Of a stretch of 64,000 bases of DNA, positions 11,901-21,310 are shown in pieces (position 1 is the stretch's first letter; each line of letters opens with the position of its first letter). Under the pieces are notes generated by a model. That model made no database searches and was not told where the DNA came from. It saw only the letters and a program-made list of their open reading frames with translations. This stretch comes from Artemia franciscana (Eukaryota; Arthropoda; Branchiopoda; Anostraca; Artemiidae), in contig NC_088872.1 of the NCBI RefSeq assembly GCF_032884065.1, positions 32,708,917 to 32,772,916 of the forward strand, in the 5' to 3' direction. A program made the translations under genes and the position numbers.

Positions 11901-12066
11901 TCTGCGGACTCCTAAGGTAGTTACAGAGAGGTCGCCTTTTTTCCTGAGGTATTTGATTCCTCTACATTGGGAAAGATTGAAAATTGAGATTGATTTTAAT
12001 GTAAGAATAGATGCTATAACACGGAAGTTGAAAAGAGTGCTGATTGAAAGTTATAAATCTAAATAA
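8956..12066 (+). pseudogene. LINE ORF2 endonuclease-reverse transcriptase with few lesions
   Basis: Numbering codons from the GTG at 8959, residues about 64-285 form the endonuclease: L-C-E-T-F (catalytic Glu at about 95), M-G-D-F-N-I-N-L near 203-210 and V-S-D-H near 277-280. The reverse transcriptase starts near residue 560: N-Y-R-P-I-S, L-Q-F-G-F-R-K and L-L-D-L-Q-K-A-F-D (motif A). It continues with G-V-P-Q-G-S-V-L-G-P-L-L-F at 11102-11140, the active-site F-A-D-D at 11194-11205, then Y-L-G-V-V-F-D. The frame slips by one near 11055-11070 and returns near 11176, so two compensating indels enclose about 110 nt. A TAA at 11647-11649 interrupts the thumb, after which the same frame continues to 12066. 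A stop at 8953 precedes the frame and there is no ATG near its start; GTG at 8959 may be a mutated ATG. Total length about 1035 codons is normal for the group. Confidence 0.85.
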
Positions 12067-12454
12067 TATGAAAAAATTGTTGTTTTTTTTAAGGATGTTT
12101 ATTATTAAGTTATATTTTTAAATAAAGTTATATTTTTAAATATTGGGTTGGTCTCCGGGGCTCGCCCTTGAGGCCTCCAGATGTCTTATGACTCACTTGG
12201 TTTTAAGTTGTAAATTTAATTGTGTCTCAAAATGGTGCGCGGAGGATGGAAATGGTATCGTACGGCACGGGATTTGTTTCTTATTTATTTCTGCCAAGAT
12301 TGGTTAAGAGAACTATTTATTTTTAATTTTTGTGCATATTTAGTGTTGCTTAAAGGTAGCTCAATTGCATTCGAGCTATACTCTCAGCCTTGAGTTACCT
12401 AATATTTTGTATATATTGTTATAATAAAAGAATCTTGAACCTTGAAATAAACTG

Positions 12455-13200
12455 CAGCTACAGTTTGATTGTCATAATAAATTTCTCTCTCTCTTTAATC
12501 TTCATCAACTCTTCATAATCTTCATTTTCTCTATGTGCCATGCCTGCATGGGCAAATTTACACAGCCTTTTAGAAGCACAAAATTTCTACTTGATTTCTT
12601 TTTTCAAACCAATTCACCTCTCTAAAATATACTGAAACCGCTTCCTCCCTCAAATCCATCAAATCTTGACATATAAGCGCAATATGAATAAGATCTTCCC
12701 CTCACTACAAACATAGGACGCTCACAAGGACCCTATTTAATCCTATACTTTTCAATATATCTTCTCCTTTCACCAATACCCAAATAAATTACCACAAACA
12801 GAAATTACCAACAATAGACACTTACTATTTACTCTGACTTTAAAATAATTTTCGTCCCTCAAACCTCCTTAGCCTACCCATACACTCCCAAGAATACCAA
12901 TAATTATTTCTGGCTCAGTCGCATTTGAATATCCTGTTCTATTAGCCTATCTCTAACATTTTTACAACTAGCCCCAAATCAAAACCAAGCCCTTTCCCCT
13001 TGTTCCATTACTCACTAGAACAAAATCTATCAACAACCCCTTCGACCAAAATAAGCCAATTCTCCTTCAAACTGTCATTCCCTCATGTGCTTTCTCTACT
13101 GGACTGCTACTAGGCTGATTTAAAACCCTTTATAGTATTTTACAATCTGCACTAACTTTTCGACCCTGAACAGTAACAAATCTAAACCTACTACTAATAG
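12455..13200. other. Strongly G-poor, C-rich block of unknown origin
   Basis: The plus strand is visibly depleted in G and rich in C, A and T for about 750 bases, unlike either neighbour. No LINE coding is seen on either strand. One plus-strand frame from about 12985 to 13210 is open if TGA is read as Trp (two TGA codons, in the contexts G-W-F-K and R-P-W-T), which could point to a nuclear mitochondrial insertion. I could not match it to a specific mitochondrial gene. The right edge coincides with the 3' end of the LINE fragment at 13205. Confidence 0.3.
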
Positions 13201-13204
13201 CTCA

Positions 13205-13870
13205 CCCCAGCATCAAGCAGGCTGAGGTCAACACAGCTACGCATGCTCCTCCTCCATCCCAATCTATTCAAAGCCTCTCTTTTTACACCTTTCCAGGAAG
13301 TTCCTATTTCCCTTAAATCTTTCTGTATGACATCCTCCCACTCCAACCGAGGACGGAAAGGAAAATCTTTGGTAGTCTGTTACCCTTCATCTGCAGAACA
13401 TGCCCTAGCCATCTCAACCTCTCTTTCAATGTAGCCCTAGAAAGCAGGATTGAACCACATTTTTGTACAGCCTACTCTTTGAAATACAGTCAGTCAGCCA
13501 GGTACCCAATGCAATCTGTAGGCAATTTCTCTAGAAAACATCTAGTAAATCTTCATCCACTTTTCAGAGTACCCATGCTTCAGAGACATATTTGACCGCT
13601 GTCATCACTGTAGCTTCCAATAGTCTAATCTCGGTTTGCAGACTTATCTTCCCATTCATTCAAACTTTTTCAACTGTGAAAAACACCCTGGGCCTTGGCT
13701 ATTCTACGTTTAATATCTTCCCTGCACTCACCGTTCTCACTAGTAATACTACCTAGAGCTATCCATTTGATCGATATTTTAGTTACCCAGTATCGCCCTT
13801 TCATCTTTACTTATTCCTTGCCTTAGTAACTTAGTATTCTTAACATTAATTTTCGAATTTATTGTAGCAT
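13205..13870 (-). mobile_element. LINE 3' fragment, same family as 21.3-24.6 kb
   Basis: The minus strand reproduces the 3' end of the LINE at 24000-24590. It has V-D-E-D-L-L-D-V-F, R-N-C-L-Q-I-A-L-G-T-W-L-T-D-C-I-S, a disrupted W-L-G-H-V-L-Q-M-K block, and S-W-K-G-V-K-R-E-A-L-N-R-L-G-W-R-R at the very end. Upstream parts near 13600-13860 match the T-V-M-T-A-V-K-Y and I-D-Q regions, with small deletions. The fragment stops at about 13205 with a short TAGTAG-type tail, as in the longer copy near 24580. It is 5'-truncated, the usual result of incomplete target-primed reverse transcription. It codes for no functional protein. Confidence 0.75.
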
Positions 13871-14117
13871 TCTGAACTCACAAAACCGATAAAAGTCCAT
13901 TCATTTTTATCACACTTTCATCTATGATGCTGTGTGATAATACATGATCAGGTGATAATTGTGATAATACATTATCACTAACCCCCAACAGTCACTTAAA
14001 ATACATTAAATGTAACCGGTCTACCTTTTCTATTTTCTCCATACCCCACACCTCTGCTAAACAAGACATTATAAGAGCTAGCTCGGCATGAAATATCCTT
14101 TTCTGAAGGATAAGGTC

Positions 14118-14458
14118 TGCCAGGCGTATTTTAAGAATACTGCTTTTTAAACTACTTGACCAACTCGCCTTTTCCACCTACCAATCGAAGTAAACTTTGA
14201 GTAAGTGACAGGAAGAGCGAAAATAAAATTTAAAACTTTGTGCTGGTCAGGCAAAAACTGAAATTTCTGCCAGGCGTACTTTGAGAGCACTATCTTTTAA
14301 AACTTTTTAAAACTAACAATATAGCATAAAGATTTTTTTTTCTTACTACTTGACCAATTTGTCTTTTCCACCTATAAATCGAAGTAAACTTCAAGTAAGT
14401 GACAAGGAGAGCGAAGATAAAATTTATATCTTTGTGCTGGTCAGGCGAGAACTTAAAT
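14118..14458. repeat. Diverged direct repeat, two units
   Basis: Two related units lie head to tail at about 14118-14265 and 14266-14458. Both begin TCTGCCAGGCGTA, contain ACTTGACCAA and TTTTCCACCTA, then AATCGAAGTAAACTT, AAGTAAGTGACA and GTGCTGGTCAGGC. The second unit carries an extra 45 bases, including a T-run near 14330. No coding content is apparent. Tandem duplication of a unique sequence or part of a longer repeat are both possible. Confidence 0.7.
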
Positions 14459-14699
14459 CAATTTATTAGAATAGATCTTTGTGTTTGAGGTTTCAGCCCA
14501 CTCCTTCAGAATTAAGCAACACGAATATTTCCTTTATTCTGCATGCAAAAAGTAAAATAACTTCAGAAAAAAAAAACCATACTGGGTTCGAACAAACTGA
14601 CAGAAGTCATCCGATTTATCTGCCTGAGCATATAGATTTACTTAAATCTAGGTTTTCCCAATGCGGTTGCCATATGAGGCAACAATAGTTTCTTTTCGT

Positions 14700-15180
14700 G
14701 ATGACCTCTTGAGTATTACAAACTGACGACTAAGCAGGCACAATCTGAAAAATGCAGTATCCTTCTCAAAAATTCACCGTTCTTCGTCTTTGTCAACTAC
14801 GTACTCCAGGAGGGATCAGACACTATAAATCCCATCAAAATCAAAAAGATCATCAACAGGCTTATCTTGATGTTATTCTATAGTTTCTCCCTTAAACGAG
14901 CTATGGTGGATATACCATCAGCAAAATCCCCATCACAAAGAGCACAGCTTTGGTTCCATTTGCAAAGTTCCACCTTCAATTCATATACTCTGTGAGGGTA
15001 GCAAAATGGCCTAAGGATACAATACATCTTTGGCAAAAACATGACGTAACATTAAATCATTCAGTAAAATCCCCATTCTCACTCATAAAAAAAGCTGATC
15101 TTGTTATAATGAAAAAATTATGCAGACAACTTTGTTTTGAAAACCAGGGTACTGTAAAATTCCAAAGAGGGAATTAACTT
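14700..15180 (-). pseudogene. Possible coding remnant with a Cys-x2-Cys motif, unrecognised
   Basis: On the minus strand around 14900-15000 a frame reads Y-E-L-K-V-E-L-C-K-W-N, then C-A-L-C-D-G-D-F, then I-S-T-I-A-R-L-R-E-K-L before a stop. The C-x2-C followed by a hydrophobic turn and an I-x-x-L-R-x-K helix resembles treble-clef-like Cys motifs in some uncharacterised arthropod repeat proteins, but I cannot name the family. There are stops on both sides. It may be a remnant of a DNA transposon or of an intron-split gene. Confidence 0.25.
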
Positions 15181-16260
15181 TCATGTGGACGAAAGATCAC
15201 AGTCAAAATTTAGTATCACATCAGCAACCCAGTTGAAACCATACCGCCCGTCTCTGACTCAACTCTGTCACTGAAATTTTGACAAAATTATATCTTCTTT
15301 TTAGTTTCCTTCTAATAAATGCTTGATGGGGTTGATGATTACTAATATTTGTAAGATCAACTTGATTTCCCAATCTAATTGTTCTTGCATAGTTTTTGGT
15401 TGCTGCAGTAAGAATAATAAAAACTAAATTTTTTTCAGGGTCATTTCCTGGAAATATTTTTCAGTTGGGTTTTATGAGCTAAGGAAGCATACCAAACTAC
15501 CCCTCCATGATCGAAATTCTAGTATTTTATAATTAAGCTATCTAAAACACATTTTATAGATATGCTTCATGAGAAGAATGGCAAATGCCTCATAAGATTG
15601 GTCGAACAGACTTCCTTAGCAAGGTTTTTGGAGAAACCCCTTTTTGAAATCTGCACCTTCTTCTCTTCCCTCAAAAAAACTACTTATATTCCTGTAATGA
15701 TAGGACCTACATCATCTATGTTTAGTGTAAAATCAGATTTTTCTAAAACAAAAAAAAAATGTTCATCTCTTTATTATTTCTCAAATTACCTGTTTATTTA
15801 GATTGGAATCAGCAAAAGTATAATAATCAGGCAAGCAATTAAAAAAAAACGTTATAGTTTTGAAAAACAATAAAATTAACACTATCAAAATGATAAAAGT
15901 TTAAACATATAAGGTCGGGCTTTTTATTCTTGCATTAACAGGAATTGTTCTATATTTACCAGTCTAAACCTTGTTGCTACGGATAAAGTTGAAGAGGTAC
16001 CAAAACTCACCTTGAATCATTTTCTTAAAGGTAAGAACTTGAGTATTTTCACTGCAATCTAGGAAGATAGAGCTCTTTTTCCTTCTTACAATGAGAAAGA
16101 CCTCCTAGAAAAAAAATCATCAAATTAAGAAATTTAACCAAGCTTTATGACATTCATCATAATGTAGGTAACAAGAGCCAAAAATGTAGGGATGACTGAA
16201 ACAAAAGAAATAAATCAAGTAAAGCTGAGTTTACATGGGAATTTAGGACATTTTTTTTTC
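15180..16260. other. Intergenic AT-rich stretch, nothing recognised
   Basis: A-rich and T-rich homopolymer runs and short ORFs only. I see no coding motif, tRNA or repeat unit shared with other parts of the window. Confidence 0.5.
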
Positions 16261-16280
16261 TTCTTTTTTATATATATATA

Positions 16281-16560
16281 CTAGCTGTTGGGGTGGCGCT
16301 TCGCGCCACTCCAACACCTAGTTGGTGGGGCGCTTCGCGCCCCCAAGCCCCCCCGCGCGCGTAAGTCGTTACGCGCCATATTAGTTACGCGCCATTGTAG
16401 TTGTGTTCCACCTGTGAATATAGATAGATTTATATATGTGTTTCAAACTACGTAAAAATTGCGAATATACAACATTCTTGGCTTTCCCACTACTGGGAGC
16501 TTTCCGTTTCCAATTGCCAGCAATTGATCTGAAAATGTTTGACCAGAGTCATCGTTACAC
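16281..16560 (-). mobile_element. Helitron 3' end A, internally deleted
   Basis: Read on the minus strand the element ends in CTAG (16281-16284), immediately preceded by a 13-bp stem with a three-base loop (16287-16315, one G-T mismatch) and a second GC-rich hairpin near 16325-16345. This is the hallmark terminal structure of Helitron rolling-circle transposons: a hairpin 2 nt from CTAG, with T as the next host base. Inside, two helicase pieces are fused. One is [16 protein letters not shown] (about 16495-16545), which lies before the last helicase motifs. The other is K-N-V-V-Y-S-Q (about 16450-16480), the extreme C-terminus. The intervening motifs are deleted, so this is a non-autonomous derivative. 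Confidence 0.75.
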
Positions 16561-16561
16561 A

Positions 16562-16565
<4 letters not shown>

Positions 16566-16625
<60 letters not shown>
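16566..16625. repeat. (TA)n microsatellite between Helitron ends
   Basis: About 60 bp of uninterrupted TA repeats separate the truncated left side of Helitron A from the CTAG terminus of Helitron B. Helitrons insert between A and T, so TA tracts are natural targets. ORFs of repeated Ile-Tyr across it are artefacts. Confidence 0.95.
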
Positions 16626-16626
<1 letters not shown>

Positions 16627-16761
16627 TAGCTGTTGGGGTGGCGCTTCGCGCCACCCCAACACCTAGTTGGTGGGGGCGCTTCGCGCCCCCCCAAGCCCCC
16701 CCGCGCGCGTAAGTCGTTACGCGCCATTGTAGTTGTGTCCCTATGTCCCACCTGTGAATAT

Positions 16762-16863
<102 letters not shown>

Positions 16864-16867
16864 TTTT

Positions 16868-17060
16868 AACTACGTAAAACTTTTGAATATACAACATTCT
16901 TTGCTGTCCCATTGTCTTTGCATATAAATAGATTGTCAGGTTTACCGACTCTTGAACATGCAACATATAATGGTCCATGGGAAAACAATCTGTATTCAGA
17001 TCTATACCTCATGATTCTAATGATTGCCCTTGAGCTTTGTTGATGGTGATTGCTAATCGA
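16868..17060 (-). pseudogene. Helitron helicase (Pif1-like) C-terminus, broken
   Basis: The minus-strand frames read R-L-A-I-T-I-N-K-A-Q-G-Q-S-L (the penultimate Pif1-family helicase motif), then C/[13 protein letters not shown], then [18 protein letters not shown] and [15 protein letters not shown]. This is the conserved end of Helitron Rep-helicase proteins, which unwind DNA during rolling-circle transposition. Two lesions are visible: a TGA in place of a Cys codon just before G-I-D-L, and a one-base deletion in a T run after D-C-F that shifts the frame. The upstream part is replaced by minisatellite and T-rich repeats. Confidence 0.8.
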
Positions 17061-17215
17061 CCATTCCCTGTCCCGGTGTCCCGGTCGTCATTTATATCCC
17101 CCTGTTTCCCCCGGTGTCCCCGTTGTAGTTGTGTCCCTGTGTCCCGGTCGTCATTTATATTCCCTCTGTCCCGGTCGTCATTTGTATCCCGGTGTCCCGG
17201 TCTGTATATACATTC
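17061..17215. repeat. GTCCCGG-containing minisatellite
   Basis: Repeats of GTCCCGGTCGTCATTTAT with short spacers follow the helicase remnant (copies near 17083, 17140, 17170 and 17190). The same motif reappears inside the T-rich block at about 17380 and 18100. It occupies the place where helicase coding should continue, so it has replaced or expanded from Helitron sequence. Confidence 0.7.
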
Positions 17216-18835
17216 GTTTTTTAGTTTTGTTTTTCTCCTTTATTTTTTTCCTTTTTTTTCTTTTTTAGTTTATTTAGATTTTTTAGTTTTTTTTTAGTTT
17301 TTAGTTTTTTTTTCTTTTTAGTTTTTTTGTAGTTTTTACCTTCTTTTTAGTTTTGTTAGTTTTTTTTTTTACTTATGTCCTGGTCGTCATTTATACTCCC
17401 TGTGTCCCGGTGCTTTGTTGATTGCTAATCGAACATTCCTTTTGTCCTGGTCGCTTTCTCTTTGAGTGTCGTCATTTATTTTTTTCTTTTTTAGTTCTTT
17501 TAGTTTTTACCTTTTTTAGTTTTTTTTAGTTTTTTAGATGAAAATTTTTTTTAGTTTTTTCCTTTTTTTCTTTTTAGTTTTTTATTGGTTTTTACCTTTA
17601 TTTTAGCTTATTTTTCAGTTTTTTCCTTTTTTTTAGTTTTTTTTATTTTTTATTTTTTTTAGTTTTTTACCTTTTTTTAGTTTTTTTAGTTTTTTTAGTT
17701 TTTTAGCTTTTTTACTTTTTTTATTAGTTTTTAGTTTTTTTGTAGTTTTTGCCTTTTTTTAGTTTTTTCAGTTTTTTTTTTAGTTTTTTATTGGTTTTTA
17801 CCTTTATTTTAGCTTATTTTTCAGTTTTTTCCTTTTTTTTAGTTTTTTTTAGTTTTTAGTTTTTTTAGTTTTTTACCTTTTTTTAGTTTTTTTAGTTTTT
17901 TTAGTTTTATAGCTTTTTTATTTTTTTTATTAGTTTTTTTGTAGTTTTTGCCTTTTTTTAGTTTTTTTTTAGTTTTTTAGCTTTTTTATTAGTTTTTAGT
18001 TTTTTTTGTAGTTTTTGCCTTTTTTTAGTTTTTTTCTTTTTAGTTTTTTTGTAGTTTTTACCTTCTTTTTAGTTTTGTTAGTTTTTTTTTTTACTTATGT
18101 CCTGGTCGTCATTTATACTCCCTGTGTCCCGGTGCTTTGTTGATTGCTAATCGAACATTCCTTTTGTCCTGGTCGCTTTCTCTTTGAGTGTCGTCATTTA
18201 TTTTTTTCTTTTTTAGTTCTTTTAGTTTTTACCTTTTTTAGTTTTTTTTTAGTTTTTTAGATGAAAATTTTTTTTAGTTTTTTCCTTTTTTTCTTTTTAG
18301 TTTTTTATTGGTTTTTACCTTTATTTTAGCTTATTTTTCAGTTTTTTCCTTTTTTTTAGTTTTTTTTTATTTTTTATTTTTTTTAGTTTTTTACCTTTTT
18401 TTAGTTTTTTTAGTTTTTTAGTTTTTTAGCTTTTTTACTTTTTTTATTAGTTTTTAGTTTTTTTTTGTAGTTTTTGCCTTTTTTTAGTTTTTTCAGTTTT
18501 TTTTAGTTTTTTATTGGTTTTTACCTTTATTTTAGCTTATTTTTCAGTTTTTTCCTTTTTTTTAGTTTTTTTAGTTTTTTTTAGTTTTTTACCTTTTTTT
18601 AGTTTCTTTAGTTTTTTAGCTTTTTTATTTTTTTTATTAGTTTTTAGTTTTTTTTTGTAGTTTTTGCCTTTTTTTAGTTTTTTTAGTTTTTTAGCTTTTT
18701 TATTAGTTTTTAGTTTTTTTTGTAGTTTTTGCCTTTTTTTAGTTTTTTTAGTTTTTTAGCTTTTTTATTTTTTTTATTAGTTTTTAGTTTTTTTTGTAGT
18801 TTTTGCCTTTTTTTAGTTTTTTCAGTTTTCAGTTT
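17216..18835. repeat. 1.6-kb T-rich repeat block with a 722-bp tandem duplication
   Basis: Nearly all of the plus strand is TTTTTAG-type repeat (T runs of 4-10 separated by AG, AGC, ACC, GCC or CC). A non-T-rich landmark beginning ACTTATGTCCTGGTCGTC is found at 17371 and again at 18093, with matching sequence on both sides, so a unit of about 722 bp is duplicated in tandem. Within each unit, shorter periods occur (for example TTGGTTTTTACC and TGTAGTTTTTGCC blocks). It has no coding capacity. Confidence 0.85.
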
Positions 18836-18885
18836 TGTCACCTGATCCAGTTTTTTCAGGTGACGTCACCTGATCCATCCACAGA
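18836..18885. repeat. Palindromic GGTGACGTCACC element at a transposon boundary
   Basis: The sequence contains TCACCTGATCCAGTTTTTT, then the palindrome CAGGTGACGTCACCTG, then ATCCATCC and (CAGA)-type repeats. It lies between the T-rich block and the LINE reverse transcriptase, so it probably marks the outer edge of the Helitron-related insertion. A partly similar string, GGATCAGGTGACATTGGG, occurs near 63863 in another repeat. Confidence 0.5.
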
Positions 18886-20600
18886 CAGACACAAATTGTA
18901 CTGTTGGAGTTCATCCATTAGCTTTGCATGCGATATACTTCCAAAAGCTTTTTTGACATAAAATAGTAATGCCAGGACGCTGTGAGACTCTTCCAAGACT
19001 CATGTCCAATCGTTGAGCATTTCTATAATTGTATTGTACAGCTTTTGTTTGTTAGGAACCCATATTGGTTGGGATTTATCATATTGTTGTGCAATACGTG
19101 GTTCAATATCCTGTCCGTTATACATCCTTCAAAAAGTTTAATGACTAGTTATGTCAGGCACACAAGTTGATGGTTTTCTGCTTTTGATTGTTCAACTTTC
19201 TTATGGTTGGGGACAACAATTGCTTTGGACCACCTTGATGGTAGCCTATTGCACCTTTGTCTATAGAGCTTTGAAAGTTCCTAGCAAAGGTTCAACAATA
19301 TTTTCAACACTCTTTTTGAGCCATAGCGCCTCTATTCCGTCTGGGCTTTTGGCTTTGTCTGACTTAAGTATCTGGAGCTGTAGTTTGATCTCTTCCTTCG
19401 TGATGAAGACTTTCAAGTCATTTGTTTCATGCAATGGTTTAGGGTCTACTTGTTTTAGCTAACAAACAGAACTACACACATCATTGAAAGCGTTGGCCCT
19501 TTCAGATTGAGAACTTGTGGATGAGCCATCTTTGTTTATGAGGATAGGCATTTCTCTTCACGTGGTCAAAGCAATTTTCCTCTCTTGTTGTTTTTCAACT
19601 TGTCAAGCTGCTTCTCTCACCTTGTTTCTTGCTTGGATGCATTCTTTTCTGGTCGATTATGTTTCCATTTTATGTTTTTGGAGTTTCTTTGGTTTGTTGA
19701 ATTTTCTTTTCTTGATATTTATCAGTCTTTTGGTCATTGAGTCCATGTGTGGCAGTGTTTTTGTATGCGGAAGCTTTTTCCTTTCTGTGCAGGCTTCTGC
19801 AGAGTGGGGGATTATATTACAAAAGAGCTCAAATTTTTTGTTGCAAGTTTCTCACATTTGCAGCACAGTCCAATCCGTTTGTTGGGCCATTTCTTTAAAC
19901 ATAGAATTAGTAAATTTTTCAGTTCTTTCCTTTGCTGATAGTGGGGATGGCTTAGGTTGAAAATTAAACTGACCAGATGTATTAAATGGTCACTTTTGCC
20001 TAGTGTAGGAAGTATGGTGATTCTGTCTACAATTTATGGGCTGCAGGTGACAATGAGGTCTAGGACATTTTCTTTCTTGTTTGCTCTGCATCTACTGGGT
20101 TCTGTGATCAGTTGTGAGAGAAAGTTTTCTCTGAGGAGTAAGATAAACGGGTGTGTTAGTGAGTCTTTTAGTTGCCAATCGCTTTCAGGGAAGTTAAAAT
20201 CACCAGCAAGGTATACTGGTTTTCAGGTTAGTGCCACAGTGCTCAGTATCTTGTTCAGGTCTTGGAGTGACTCGTGCTTATCTTCTCTTGATTGAAAGGG
20301 TGATCTATATGCACACCCAATGACTATGATTTGGGTGCTTAGTTTGAGCTCTTTAAAGATCGTCTCAAATACTTTAGCATTATAGTCTATTGTGTCTGGG
20401 GTTTGCTGGTATTCACGACCATTTTTCATATAAATTGCATGTCTCTGGCCAGATTTTTGTATGTTAGTTGTTGCATGCTTGTGGCTATGAATGAAAATCT
20501 CACTATTCTGGATTGCTATGTTTCTTTTTGGCTTGACTTCTACAATACATATAACTGATAGCTTGCTCTGTAGTGACAATACCAGTAGTTCACTGAATGA
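18886..20600 (-). mobile_element. LINE fragment: endonuclease and first half of RT
   Basis: Minus-strand frames give an endonuclease start, L-S-V-I-C-I-V-E-V-K-P-K-R-N near 20520-20560, where the Glu of the usual A-E-x-K/T block is kept. Then follow I-V-I-G-C-A-Y-R-S-P near 20290-20330 and A-G-D-F-N-F-P-E-S-D-W near 20180-20210. The reverse transcriptase runs P-D-G-I-E-A-L (about 19340), S-K-A-I-V-V-P (about 19230), N-Q-Y-G-F-L (about 19060) and F-Y-V-K-K-A-F-G-S-I-S-H (about 18935-18970). In this last block, motif A, the catalytic Asp is lost. The element then stops abruptly at about 18886 at the Helitron edge. Several stops and frameshifts are present. Its endonuclease resembles that of the LINE at 57.6-61.4 kb. 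Confidence 0.75.
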
Positions 20601-21310
20601 GACTGGAACAAATTTGTCTTTTTAAGTCTAACTATGATTCAGGGAGCTGGATGAGAAGCAGGGGCACAGCTCCAGCATTTTTACTGGGAGGGGGCAAGAG
20701 GGGTCCACCTTCAGATAGTCTAAGACCATGGGCTATCTTTCAGGGGAAAGTAGTGGCGGTTATAGCCTCTTCAATTTACTTATACTTACAGTAAGTGTTA
20801 AGTATTATTATGTAAGTATTATAGTAAGTAAATTACTACCAATTATGAACTCTATTTTATTTTAATAATGATTAAAAAATTTTAAACTACAAAATGGTTA
20901 TAATGTTTAATTGTTTATTTCAAATTTGAACCCCTAAAATTTCTACGCTCAGGGAAAGAGGTGTTAGAGAACTTGTGAAAAACACAGGCCAATGTGTTTT
21001 TTAAAGATGGATGAAAATTCTGATGATTCTGTTCTGAATTTTCTTCCATTAGTCTAAGGAAAAAATAAGTCTCTTTGTTGAAAGCAGTCATCACAAATAT
21101 TTGCAAAAGCTGAGGTTGGACCATTAATTGGATAATGTTTGTTAATTAATTTGGTCAAAGTTGACCTGCTTTCACTGTTAAGATTGTCTTCACTTTCTAT
21201 TCTTGTGTTGCTACAAGAAGACATAGATGGGAATCAAATCCCTATTAAATAACTTTTTCTTCTTTTTCTACTTTCTGCTGCTTTATAAAGCTAGCTCTGA
21301 TAGTCTACTG
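20600..21310. other. Spacer between two LINEs, nothing recognised
   Basis: AT-rich sequence. A GC-richer patch at about 20650-20760 (ending in GGGGAAAGTAGTGGCGGTTATAGCC) looks like a fragment of another repeat, but no family is evident. Confidence 0.4.

Larger units (their letters stand above)
7800..12450 (+). mobile_element. CR1/Jockey-like LINE, nearly full length
   Basis: This is a two-ORF non-LTR retrotransposon: a short leader, ORF1 (7945-8658), about 300 nt of spacer, ORF2 (8956-12066) and a 3' UTR. The 3' end carries AATAAAAG and short repeats of CTTGAA near 12430-12446, the type of short-repeat tail seen in CR1-like LINEs rather than a long poly(A). The 5' boundary is uncertain; I place it near 7800 because repeats and exon flanks end before that point. 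Low damage in both ORFs makes this the youngest LINE in the window. It sits just upstream (in gene terms) of the minus-strand Elongin B exon and in opposite orientation to it. Target-site duplications were not found by eye. Confidence 0.8.
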
